A program made the position numbers and the translations under genes. Of a stretch of 47,620 nt of DNA, positions 40,718-47,620 are shown in pieces. Numbering within the stretch: position 1 is the stretch's first letter; the number at the start of each line of letters is the position of its first letter. The notes under the pieces are model-generated. The model saw nothing but the letters and a program-made list of their open reading frames with translations. It searched no databases and was not told where the DNA came from. Source of the stretch: Acidobacteriota bacterium (GTDB taxonomy: Bacteria > Acidobacteriota > Vicinamibacteria > Vicinamibacterales > Fen-181); assembly GCA_003170135.1 (NCBI GenBank), contig PMZR01000137.1:1-47620 (forward strand). Direction: 5' to 3'.

Positions 40718-41500
40718 CTACGTCTTGCGCGCCTCGGTGTTGGCCAGCATTCGCCGCGCGGCGGCCCGCAGCGGCTCCTGCATGTTCCGGTCGCGCGTGA
40801 TGATCTTCAGGTCCCGCTCCACGAGGCGTCCGACCAGCCCCAGCGACACCGAAATCGGCGTCTTCGGGTTCATGGCGAGAGCGGCCGCGACCGTGTATCG
40901 CTTCATCCAGGCCCGGGCGTTGCCGATCGTCCTGAGCACGTCCTCCGACACGTTCGCCAGTTTCGCGAAGGCCTCGACGTCCGCCTCGTTCACCTTGGGA
41001 CTGCTCAACACGGCTGCCGCGACCAGCCGGTTCACGTCGCGGATCAGGATGAAGCGCTCTTCGCGCGTCCCGAGCATGGCGCGCTTGATGCGCTCGGCGA
41101 CGCTCAGCTTGCTCAGCCGCTGAGCCGTCGCCTCGCTGTCCGCGTCCTGCGGCGCTTCCTCCGCCTCGCTGCTGGCAACGAGCGGTTCCTCCGCATTCTC
41201 CGCGGACGCCTGCGCCGGCTCCACGCCGCGCTGTCGGAAGAAGTCGCGCAGATCCTCGCCCACGTCGTGGCGGGCGAGGAACCCGGCCAGCGACTCGCGT
41301 GGAATGTGGCGGATCGTTTCCTCCGCGGCCATGGCGATGCCCTCATCCTCGTCGGACGTGAGCAGCGCGAGCAAGGCGAGTTGTTCGTGCGGCCGTGGGG
41401 CCAGCGCGCCCCGCGCCGCCATCATTCGCACATCGTCCGGTGCCTCACCGCGGCGGAACAGATCGAGCAGTGGCGTGCGATAGCTGGAATCCATGGCCAT
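40718..41500 (-). CDS. Helical-repeat protein of unknown function
   Basis: 260 residues from the ATG ending at 41500 (an ATG two codons on is an alternative). All-helical by eye: LALLALLTSDEDEGIAMAAEETI and AMLGTREERFILIRDVNRLVAAAVLSSPKVNEADVEAFAKLANVSEDVL read like HEAT/DUF2336-type repeats. An acidic Glu/Ala linker (about 95-125) separates the two parts. The motif ERIKRAMLGTREERFILIRD is strongly conserved in proteins I recall from Acidobacteriota and Deltaproteobacteria, with no known role. It is the last gene of the TPR-thiE-rodZ run, 35 nt after rodZ. Confidence 0.75.
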   Translation of the reverse strand: MAMDSSYRTPLLDLFRRGEAPDDVRMMAARGALAPRPHEQLALLALLTSDEDEGIAMAAEETIRHIPRESLAGFLARHDVGEDLRDFFRQRGVEPAQASAENAEEPLVASSEAEEAPQDADSEATAQRLSKLSVAERIKRAMLGTREERFILIRDVNRLVAAAVLSSPKVNEADVEAFAKLANVSEDVLRTIGNARAWMKRYTVAAALAMNPKTPISVSLGLVGRLVERDLKIITRDRNMQEPLRAAARRMLANTEARKT

Positions 41501-41535
41501 CGGGAATCAGGATGCTCGCGAGCCTTCGGGAGCCC

Positions 41536-42522
41536 TCACTGGCGGCCCGCGACAAACGTCTGGTAGTTCGCCGTGGTGATGACGATGGACACGACCTGGC
41601 CGGCGGCACCAAGCGAGCGACCCGGCGCGTTGTTGACCGTGTAGGACAGCGCTCCCGCGTCGCCGGCGGTGAGCTTGATCGATTGGGACGCGGCCAGGTC
41701 CATCTTGTCGCCCGGCTTCAGCGTCCTTCCCGCGACCCGCTTCCCGTCGGCCGAAGCGGACACCCAGCAGTCCGATCGCGCAAAGACGACCACGTGCAAC
41801 GGAAGATTCGCGGCAGACGAGGCAGGCGCCGGTGAGGATGCCGCGGCCGGAGCGCCCGCAGGCGACGGTTGCGCCGATGGCGGCACCGGCGCGTCAACCA
41901 CCCCCGGGACCGGCTTCGCCTGGCCCAGGGTACCCGCCTGCCCCTGGGCACCTGCCGGCGCCGTGGGCATCGGCAGCGACGAGGTCTCCGACAAAGTGCT
42001 GCCGGGCGCCTGCGCCTCGGCTCCAGGCACGGCCGCCCCGGGTGTGGGAAGCGGCGGCGGTGCGGGCGCGCGAGGGGCGGCGTCCGCCGCGGGGGCCGGC
42101 TTGGCCGTCTCGACGCCGCTGTTGTAATAGCGATCGACGCCAATCCAGACGATGATCAGCGCCACCGAGGCGACGAGACCCAGCCACCGCAGACCGGAAG
42201 GCGAGCCGCCGCCGTCGATTTCCTGGGTCGGCGAATGCGGCCGACCGGCCTCGGCCGCCTCCGCCGTGTCGGGGTCGTCGGAAAACTGCGCGATGAACTC
42301 GCGAACCGTCGCTTCCGGATCGAGTCCGACTTCCTTCGCATACGCCCGCACGAAGGCCCGGGAGAAAAGGCCGCCGGGAAGCCGGCCGATATCGTTCCGC
42401 TCGAGCGCTTCGAGCGCGAGAGCCGAGATCTTCGTCGCGGTGGCGATCGCGCGCAGCGACAGCCCGCGCGCCTCGCGGGCAGCCCGAAGTCGCGCCCCGA
42501 AATCGGCTCGTTCGGCGGTCAT
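41536..42522 (-). CDS. rodZ: RodZ-like cytoskeletal/membrane HTH protein
   Basis: 328 residues. The ATG ending at 42522 follows GAGG by 7 nt. N-terminal HTH_25/XRE-like helix-turn-helix (GARLRAAREARGLSLRAIATATKISALALEALERNDIGRLPGG, in pieces; FVRAYAKEVGLDP follows), one membrane helix near 112-128 (GLVASVALIIVWIGVDRYY), a long Pro/Ala-rich periplasmic linker (135-240) and a C-terminal DUF4115 sandwich (VVVFARSDCWVSASADGKRV, LKPGDKMDLAAS). RodZ links MreB filaments to the wall-elongation machinery. MreB is not in the window. Confidence 0.85.
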   Translation of the reverse strand: MTAERADFGARLRAAREARGLSLRAIATATKISALALEALERNDIGRLPGGLFSRAFVRAYAKEVGLDPEATVREFIAQFSDDPDTAEAAEAGRPHSPTQEIDGGGSPSGLRWLGLVASVALIIVWIGVDRYYNSGVETAKPAPAADAAPRAPAPPPLPTPGAAVPGAEAQAPGSTLSETSSLPMPTAPAGAQGQAGTLGQAKPVPGVVDAPVPPSAQPSPAGAPAAASSPAPASSAANLPLHVVVFARSDCWVSASADGKRVAGRTLKPGDKMDLAASQSIKLTAGDAGALSYTVNNAPGRSLGAAGQVVSIVITTANYQTFVAGRQ

Positions 42523-42534
42523 GCGTGCCTCAGC

Positions 42535-43224
42535 TTAGGAAATCGTTCCGGCGGTGTCAAACGCGTCCCGGGCGCGCGCCACGATCTCACGAAGGCGGGA
42601 TCGGGCGTGCGCGGCGCTGAACAAACCGATCGCTGCGAAGCCGGAGGCGCCGGCACGAGCGACCGACGGCATCTTGTCCAGATCGACGCCGCCAATCGCC
42701 AGCACAGGGACGGACACCGCCCCGACAATCTCGGCGAGGCCGCGTGCCCCGAGCAGGCGCGTCTCGCCAAGCTTCGACGCCGACGCGAACACCGTCCCGG
42801 CGACCAGGTAATCCACCGGCCCGGCTGCCGCGGCCCGGGCCTCGTCGACCGTGTGGATCGAACGTCCGATCAGGAACCCGGCCGGCGCAATCTCACGCAC
42901 GCGTGCTGCCCCGACCGACCGCGCGCCCAGGTGCACGCCATCGGCGCCCGCTGCCAGCGCGACGTCGACGCGGTCGTTGACGAGAATGCGGGTGGGGCTG
43001 CCGCGACTGGCGCCTACGGCCGCATCGACGACCTCGGCCAGCAGTCGCGCCGTGAGATCCGGTTCGCGGATCTGGACGGCGTCGATACCCGCGCCCACCG
43101 CATCACGAATCAGTGCGTCGAGGGCCGCTACTCGCTGGGCGAGCGTGGCCGACAAAGGGGCACCAGCAGCGCCTGGCGTCACGAGACAGATGACGCTGCC
43201 AGTGCGCGGGCCGCGTCCGATCAC
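42535..43224 (-). CDS. thiE: Thiamine-phosphate synthase/TenI-like protein
   Basis: 229 residues from the GTG ending at 43224, which overlaps the previous stop as GTGA. TIM-barrel motifs: CLVTPG, IDAVQIREPDLTARLLAEVV, RILVNDRVDVALAAGADGVHLGA, GFLIGRSIHT and VPVLAIGGV. The segment DYLVAGTVFASASKLGE... replaces the ThiE GPxFxTxTK motif with GTVFASASK, so TenI (thiazole tautomerase) is an alternative to ThiE. The gene ends 12 nt before rodZ starts and is probably co-transcribed. Confidence 0.75.
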   Translation of the reverse strand: MIGRGPRTGSVICLVTPGAAGAPLSATLAQRVAALDALIRDAVGAGIDAVQIREPDLTARLLAEVVDAAVGASRGSPTRILVNDRVDVALAAGADGVHLGARSVGAARVREIAPAGFLIGRSIHTVDEARAAAAGPVDYLVAGTVFASASKLGETRLLGARGLAEIVGAVSVPVLAIGGVDLDKMPSVARAGASGFAAIGLFSAAHARSRLREIVARARDAFDTAGTIS

Positions 43225-43478
43225 CGGCGTTCCCAGCGGAGCAAGGTGCGCAGGTCCGCCAGGCCGGCAACGAGGTTCAGGACCCCGATGCCCGAGATGG
43301 CACCGCGGGCGAAGTGGTTCTTGATGATCGCGCGAACGAGCGGCAGGGTGTCCGCGAAGTAGTTCCGTTCCCAGAACACCGACCACGGCACGAGGACGAG
43401 AATGAGGCCGACCTCGAGGAAGTAGGCGATGTAGAGCAGGCGGGTCAACGTCGTCACGTCCGCGTCCCGTCCGATCAC
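43221..43478 (-). CDS. Small membrane protein of unknown function
   Basis: 85 residues from a GTG that overlaps the TPR gene stop as GTGA. Two membrane helices (LLYIAYFLEVGLILVLVPWSV and GAISGIGVLNLVAGLADLRTL) flank a short loop with FWERNYF. Its own stop overlaps the thiE-like start in the same way. No family recognised. Confidence 0.7.
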   Translation of the reverse strand: MIGRDADVTTLTRLLYIAYFLEVGLILVLVPWSVFWERNYFADTLPLVRAIIKNHFARGAISGIGVLNLVAGLADLRTLLRWERR

Positions 43479-45868
43479 CGTGAGAGCCGCTGGATGCGTG
43501 CGCGCACGTCGCGATAGTCGCCGGCGTCGGCCTGGATCTCGAGGTACACGGCCAGCGCGCGCACCGACTCGGCGGCGTCTTCAAGCGCCTGCCCGAGTTC
43601 ATAGAGAAGTGCCCGGCCCGCCTCGGCGCTCGACGCCGGCGTTTCGGCGGCGCGCTCGAACCAATCGATCGCCTCGTGGGTCTTGCCCTCGTGGCGGTGG
43701 ATGCGGCCGAGCAGGATGGCCGACTGGAAACGGTAGCGCGGCGAGCGCGCCGAGATCTCCAGTGCCTTGATGCACTCCTCGATCATGCCCATGTCGTGGT
43801 AGGTGAGCGCGAGCTTGTATTGCTTGGCGGCGGTGGTCGTCGCCTGCTCGCGTTGCACTTCCTGCCTGAACTCCTCGAACACCTCGCCAAGCTCGCGGCC
43901 CGGCGCGGCAGGCCCGGCAGGTGGCGCCGGCGCCGGGGCGGCGCGCGGCTCGGGCTTCACCGGCGACTGCATCGCCTTCATGTCGCCGAGCACGCTGCTC
44001 AGGTCGATCTCTTCGAACTCGCGACCGGCCGGCGGCCGGTTCTCGGTCTTGTTCCCGGCGAGGATCGCGCCCGCGTCGATGGAGCCCGAACTCAGATCGT
44101 AGGCTGCCGCGTGCGCCACTGCCCGGCTCTTCTCGGCCGCCGTCGCCTCCGTCTTGCGGCTGCTTCGCGGCTCGACTGCCGCCTGCGCCGCGGGCGCGCG
44201 CTCGGGCTCGGCCGCGGGCTGGCGATGCGCCTCGCGCGCTGGCGGGGCCTCGGCCGGCTGTTCGCGCGGCGCCGTCGCCAGCAACGGCGATGTCGAAGAT
44301 GCCGCCCAGACCGCCGGGGCTTCGGCCACGACGGGTTCGGCCACGACCGCCTGTGCCGGCGCCGGTTCCGGCGCGTCGACCGCCCTCGCGAACGGCAGCA
44401 CCTTGCCCTGCACGCTCTCGAGTTCGGCAGCCGGTGCCGGCGGCTCATCGAGATTGAGGTCCTCGGCGGCCATCGACGAATCGAAATTGAGGCGATCCGC
44501 GATGATCGCGTCCGGATCGGCTTCGCCGACCATGACGAGCGCGCGGCGGAAACGATCGACGTTCACGCTGTCGCCGGGCGCCCGTGAAACCAGGTCCTCG
44601 GCAATGACCCGCGCCTCGAACGCACGGCCCGCCGCCAGGTAACATTCGGCGAGTTCCGCCTGCGCCGCCATGAGCGGCGCCTCGAGGTCGCCGTCCACGC
44701 ACACGTCGACGAGCTTGATCAGCGCAGGGATGTGCGACGGCGCGACGCGGCTGAACGCCTGCAGACCTTCCGCCGCCCCGGGCCAGTCGCGCGCCGTGAT
44801 GGCTGCGTCGGTGGCCACCTCGACGCAGTCGAAGGCGACGTCGCGATCGGTCTCGGCAAGGTTGCAGCCAAGGGCCACCAGGTCCTCACGCCGGAGCGGA
44901 TCGCGCGTGACGACCGAGCGCAGGAGCTCGCGCCCGGCGTCCCTCCGGCCTGTCCGCAGGTTCACCTCGGCGGCCAGGATCAGCAGATCCGGTTCGTCGC
45001 CGACCGTCTCGGGCGTGAGGCAGGCGGCAGCCCGCTCCACCTGTCCCGACTCCATGAAGCTTCTGCCCAACCTCGCCCGGGTGGCAATATCGGCCGGGTC
45101 GCGCTGGAGGGCCTCGGCCAGGGCTTCGAGGGCTTCCTCCTCCTGTCCGCGCGCGGACAGGTCCTCGGCCAGGGCCTTGAAATGCGCACCGGTCGTCGCG
45201 TAGCGGCGCGCCTCGTCCATCTCACCCCGTTCGAGGTAGGCCGCCACGAGAGAGTCGCGGGCCGGCGCGTCGGCGGAATCGAGGTGCACCGCTTCGGCCA
45301 GGGCGTCGATCGCCTCGCTGGCCCGGTCGCGCTCGAAGAGTTCCTTGGCGAGCGCCTTGTAGCGCTCGGCCGCCCCGGACGTGTCGCCCATCTCGGCGGA
45401 GGCGCGTGCCGCGCTCATGCGGGCCGCCAGATCGCTCGGATCGAGCGTCGCGATGCGGATCAGGATCTCGTTCGCACCGGCGCGGTCGTCGCGCCGGCGG
45501 CGCTGGTCGGCGACCGCCGCCAGGCAGTGCTTCGCCTCCGCCAGCAGACCCTGCTTGGCATTGATCTCGGCCGATTGCAGCAACGCGTGCTCGTCGTCGG
45601 GCCTGATCTTGACGGCTTTCCGGTAGAGGGCAAGCGCCTTGGCGAGAAACCCTTCGGCGGCGAAGTGGTCGGCGATCTGTAAGTACTGGGTGGCCGCCAG
45701 TTCGACCTTCCCCGCCCGGACGTACAGGTCGCCGAGCGCGTTGCGGGTGTTCCAGTCCTGGGACTGCTCCTCGAGCAGGCGCACGTACTCCTCGATGGCG
45801 CCGTCGAGGCGACCCTGGCGCAGGAGCTTTTCGGCACGTCTCAGGCTGTCTTCGCGGTCGATGGCCAC
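43475..45868 (-). CDS. Tetratricopeptide-repeat protein
   Basis: 797 residues from the GTG ending at 45868 (MAIDREDSLRRAEKLLRQGR). The frame is open to 45961, but that would overlap rnhB and cross the terminator. TPR-type helices run from about residue 8 to 480 (GAIEEYVRLLEEQSQDWNTR, AATQYLQIADHFAAEGFLAK, ALALYRKAVKIRPDDEHALL). A disordered Ala/Pro/Glu-rich part (about 500-690) follows, then two to three more repeats at the C-terminus. The linker suggests two separate TPR platforms joined by a flexible tether. Likely a scaffold; the partner is unknown. Confidence 0.85.
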   Translation of the reverse strand: MAIDREDSLRRAEKLLRQGRLDGAIEEYVRLLEEQSQDWNTRNALGDLYVRAGKVELAATQYLQIADHFAAEGFLAKALALYRKAVKIRPDDEHALLQSAEINAKQGLLAEAKHCLAAVADQRRRRDDRAGANEILIRIATLDPSDLAARMSAARASAEMGDTSGAAERYKALAKELFERDRASEAIDALAEAVHLDSADAPARDSLVAAYLERGEMDEARRYATTGAHFKALAEDLSARGQEEEALEALAEALQRDPADIATRARLGRSFMESGQVERAAACLTPETVGDEPDLLILAAEVNLRTGRRDAGRELLRSVVTRDPLRREDLVALGCNLAETDRDVAFDCVEVATDAAITARDWPGAAEGLQAFSRVAPSHIPALIKLVDVCVDGDLEAPLMAAQAELAECYLAAGRAFEARVIAEDLVSRAPGDSVNVDRFRRALVMVGEADPDAIIADRLNFDSSMAAEDLNLDEPPAPAAELESVQGKVLPFARAVDAPEPAPAQAVVAEPVVAEAPAVWAASSTSPLLATAPREQPAEAPPAREAHRQPAAEPERAPAAQAAVEPRSSRKTEATAAEKSRAVAHAAAYDLSSGSIDAGAILAGNKTENRPPAGREFEEIDLSSVLGDMKAMQSPVKPEPRAAPAPAPPAGPAAPGRELGEVFEEFRQEVQREQATTTAAKQYKLALTYHDMGMIEECIKALEISARSPRYRFQSAILLGRIHRHEGKTHEAIDWFERAAETPASSAEAGRALLYELGQALEDAAESVRALAVYLEIQADAGDYRDVRARIQRLSR

Positions 45869-45878
45869 TCTTGACTCG

Positions 45879-45900
45879 AAAAATAGGGCGATTTCGCCCT
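45879..45900 (-). terminator. Intrinsic terminator after rnhB
   Basis: On the minus strand AGGGCGA-AA-TCGCCCT is followed by ATTTTTCG, a GC-rich stem with a T-tract, 24 nt past the rnhB stop. It lies between rnhB and the TPR gene. Confidence 0.6.
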
Positions 45901-45923
45901 GGCAGACGCCAGCAAGGCCTGGA

Positions 45924-46607
45924 TTACGTTTCTTGCACGCTGCCCCCGGCGTCCGGGGCAAACTCGTCGAGCGTCAGTGTATCAAAGAGCGAGGGCGGAC
46001 GAAACGAGCGACGGTGCGCGGGCGAATAACCGTAGCGGCTGACGGCGGCCAGGTGGTCGGCGGTGCCGTACCCCTTGTGGCGGTCGTACCCGTAGCGCGG
46101 ATCCTCGCGGTGCAGGTCCAGCATGTGCCGATCGCGGGTCACCTTGCCCAGGATCGACGCGGCGGCGATTGCCGCGCACCGGGCATCGCCGTGCAACACC
46201 CCGCACTGGGGCATCCACAGGTCCGGAATGCGGAACGCGTCGACCAGCACCAGGTCGGGCAGGGGATTGAGCGCCATCACGGCCCGGCGCATCGCGGCAA
46301 GGGAGGCCCGATGAATGTTCACGCGATCGATCTCGTCGGCCTCGGCAACGCCGACCGCCCACGCCTGCGCGCGTCCGACGATGGTCGCATACAGGCGTTC
46401 GCGTTCGGGCGCGCCGATCTGCTTCGAGTCGGACAGGGCGGGGATGTGGCGGTTCGGATCGAGCACCACCGCGGCTGCCATCACCGGGCCGGCCAGACAA
46501 CCGCGGCCGACCTCGTCCACCCCGGCAATGCGGTGGAAGCCGAGCCGCCGCAACGCGTTTTCGAGCGTGCGCAGGGCACGTGTCCGGGTCATGGCGCTGC
46601 AGCTCAT
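45924..46607 (-). CDS. rnhB: Ribonuclease HII
   Basis: 227 residues from the ATG ending at 46607, which has GGAG 4 nt upstream; the ATG ending at 46592 gives a shorter N-terminus typical of the family and is an alternative. RNase HII removes ribonucleotides from DNA-RNA hybrids. Catalytic acids: D and E in AGVDEVGRGCLAGPV, D in LVLVDAFRIP and D in KVTRDRHM; the motif GDARCAAIAAASILGKV is diagnostic. It follows rplS, as in many bacteria. Confidence 0.93.
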   Translation of the reverse strand: MSCSAMTRTRALRTLENALRRLGFHRIAGVDEVGRGCLAGPVMAAAVVLDPNRHIPALSDSKQIGAPERERLYATIVGRAQAWAVGVAEADEIDRVNIHRASLAAMRRAVMALNPLPDLVLVDAFRIPDLWMPQCGVLHGDARCAAIAAASILGKVTRDRHMLDLHREDPRYGYDRHKGYGTADHLAAVSRYGYSPAHRRSFRPPSLFDTLTLDEFAPDAGGSVQET

Positions 46608-46684
46608 CGGCTCCAGGCTTCTGGCTCCAGGCTCCAGCACGCGGCTGAAGGCCCGGAGTCTGAAGTCCGAAGCCCGATGGGCGC
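46608..46684 (-). repeat. rplS-rnhB intercistronic arrays
   Basis: On the coding strand this 77-bp gap holds TCGGGCTTCGGACTTCAGAC-type words, then GGAGCCTGGAGCC-type words (GGAGCCTGGAGCCAGAAGCC then TGGAGCCG before ATG). Both word families also fill gaps in the peptidoglycan operon. Confidence 0.75.
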
Positions 46685-47029
46685 CTACGTTCGCTTGGTT
46701 TCCTTCATGCGCGCAGCCTTCCCGCGCAGGTTGCGCAGGTAGTACAGCTTCGCGCGCCGCACACGGGCCGATCGCACCACCTCGATGCGGTCGATGATCG
46801 GCGAATGCAGCGGGAAGATGCGCTCGACGCCCTGGCCGAACGACACCTTCCGGACGGTGAACGAGGCGCGGGTGCCGCCCCGGTGCATCCCGATGATGAT
46901 GCCCTCGAACACCTGGATGCGTTCCTTGTCGCCCTCGCGGACCTTCACGTGCACGCGCACCGTATCGCCGGCTTTCATCGGCGGCCGCTCGACCATCTGC
47001 GCCCGTTCGACCGCCTCAATGACGCCCAT
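46685..47029 (-). CDS. rplS: 50S ribosomal protein L19
   Basis: 114 residues, full length. Signature GDTVRVHVKVREGDKERIQV, EGIIIGMHRGG, SFTVRKVSFGQGVERIFPLH and RRAKLYYLRNLRGKAAR. The ATG ending at 47029 follows GGGAG by 6 nt and overlaps the trmD stop by 14 nt. Confidence 0.97.
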   Translation of the reverse strand: MGVIEAVERAQMVERPPMKAGDTVRVHVKVREGDKERIQVFEGIIIGMHRGGTRASFTVRKVSFGQGVERIFPLHSPIIDRIEVVRSARVRRAKLYYLRNLRGKAARMKETKRT

Positions 47030-47620
47030 ACTCGACTCCCTTCCTTCGTTCGTCGTTCAACTCACGCAACAGCGCGCGTTCCTCGTCGTCCAGATCGGCC
47101 CGTTCGAGCAGCTCGGGACGCCGTTCCAGTGTTCGCCGCAGCGCCTCGCGTTTGCGCCACCGGCGGATCTCCTCGTGGTGCCCCGATACCAGGACGTCCG
47201 GGACCCGCATCCCCGCGAACTCCGCCGGGCGCGTGTAATGCGGGAAGTCCAGCAGCCCGTGCGAAAACGAATCCGCCTCCACCGACTGCTCGTCACCCAC
47301 GGCGCCCGGCAGCAGCCGCGCCACCGCGTCGAGCACGACCATCGCCGGCAGCTCGCCGCCGGTCAGCACGTAGTCGCCGATCGACAGCTCGTCGGTCACG
47401 ACGTGCTCGCACACGCGCTCGTCCACGCCTTCGTATCGGCCGCAGATGAGCACGACATGCGACAGTCCGCCAAGACGCGCGGCCTCGGCCTGCGAGAAGG
47501 GCCGGCCCTGCGGCGAGGTCAGGATCACCGTGGACGGCTGCCCCCGCTCGCGCCGGATGCGCTCGACGGCGTCCACCACCGGCTTCACCTTCAGGACCAT
47601 TCCCGGCCCGCCGCCAAACG
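47016..47620 (-). CDS. trmD: tRNA (guanine-N1)-methyltransferase, 5' part cut by window end
   Basis: About 200 residues are present; the N-terminal 50 or so lie outside the window. The visible chain begins within FGGGPGMVLK, continues with VILTSPQGRPFSQAEAARL, the knot motifs ICGRYEGVDERV, SIGDYVLTGGELPAMVVLDA and DFPHYTRPAEF. TrmD methylates G37 of tRNAs. The internal ATG at 47600 is not the start. Downstream order trmD-rplS-rnhB is canonical. Confidence 0.95.
   Translation of the reverse strand, partial: FGGGPGMVLKVKPVVDAVERIRRERGQPSTVILTSPQGRPFSQAEAARLGGLSHVVLICGRYEGVDERVCEHVVTDELSIGDYVLTGGELPAMVVLDAVARLLPGAVGDEQSVEADSFSHGLLDFPHYTRPAEFAGMRVPDVLVSGHHEEIRRWRKREALRRTLERRPELLERADLDDEERALLRELNDERRKGVEYGRH

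Noticed and set aside
45869..45961. N-terminal extension of the TPR gene
   Set aside because: It would cross an intrinsic terminator and overlap the end of rnhB; the TPR-like sequence starts at the GTG.
47598..47600. ATG at 47600 as the trmD start
   Set aside because: It lies inside the conserved FGGGPGMVLK motif; about 50 N-terminal residues lie beyond the window.

Overview
The window is GC-rich and tightly packed, with about 34 genes on both strands. I infer an uncultured or environmental Acidobacteriota close to the Vicinamibacteria. The reasons are large exported Asp-box (BNR/sortilin-like) proteins, Gly/Arg-rich inserts in exported enzymes, a DUF2723 protein, a LolA-type carrier implying a diderm envelope, and the trmD-rplS-rnhB order. 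No 16S rRNA or other taxonomic marker is present, so the assignment stays an inference. I saw no tRNA, rRNA, CRISPR array, transposase or phage gene.

Region 1 (1-22.1 kb) is mostly exported proteins: two divergent paralogous Asp-box proteins, an OB-fold lipoprotein, an integral-membrane acyltransferase, an M14 zinc peptidase, several secreted proteins of unknown function, an acetamidase/formamidase-family protein, a zinc-ribbon protein paired with a PH-like protein, and an S9 prolyl oligopeptidase. This looks like an envelope and peptide-scavenging neighbourhood, not one pathway.

Region 2 (22.3-31.6 kb) starts with two membrane-anchored proteins sharing one N-terminal anchor (discoidin-like/VWA, then DUF4352-like). 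It continues with two tandem paralogous small CHCC proteins, then an apparent operon of a Cys-less rhodanese-like protein, a DUF2723 membrane glycosyltransferase and LolA. A convergent Yip1-family gene follows, separated by a 13-bp hairpin.

Region 3 (31.7-40.7 kb) is a minus-strand peptidoglycan recycling/precursor operon, nagZ-ldcA-mpl-murB-murA, divergent from a GHMP kinase, a family X DNA polymerase and a 64-residue ORF. NagZ removes GlcNAc, LdcA trims tetrapeptide to tripeptide, Mpl religates tripeptide to UDP-MurNAc, and MurA/MurB make UDP-MurNAc. The MurA carries Asp in place of the catalytic Cys, the substitution linked to fosfomycin resistance.

Region 4 (40.7-47.6 kb, minus strand) is the canonical trmD-rplS-rnhB operon (trmD cut by the window end), a hairpin terminator, and a second run: TPR protein, small membrane protein, ThiE/TenI-like, RodZ-like and a helical-repeat protein.

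Two DNA-level patterns stand out. First, intercistronic gaps in the peptidoglycan operon and at rplS/rnhB consist of short degenerate tandem words, several of which place GGAG/GGGA cores just before the next start codon. Related words recur in other gaps and once inside a coding sequence. Second, several genes have a good -10 box ending 5-7 nt before the start codon and no Shine-Dalgarno site, which predicts leaderless mRNAs.
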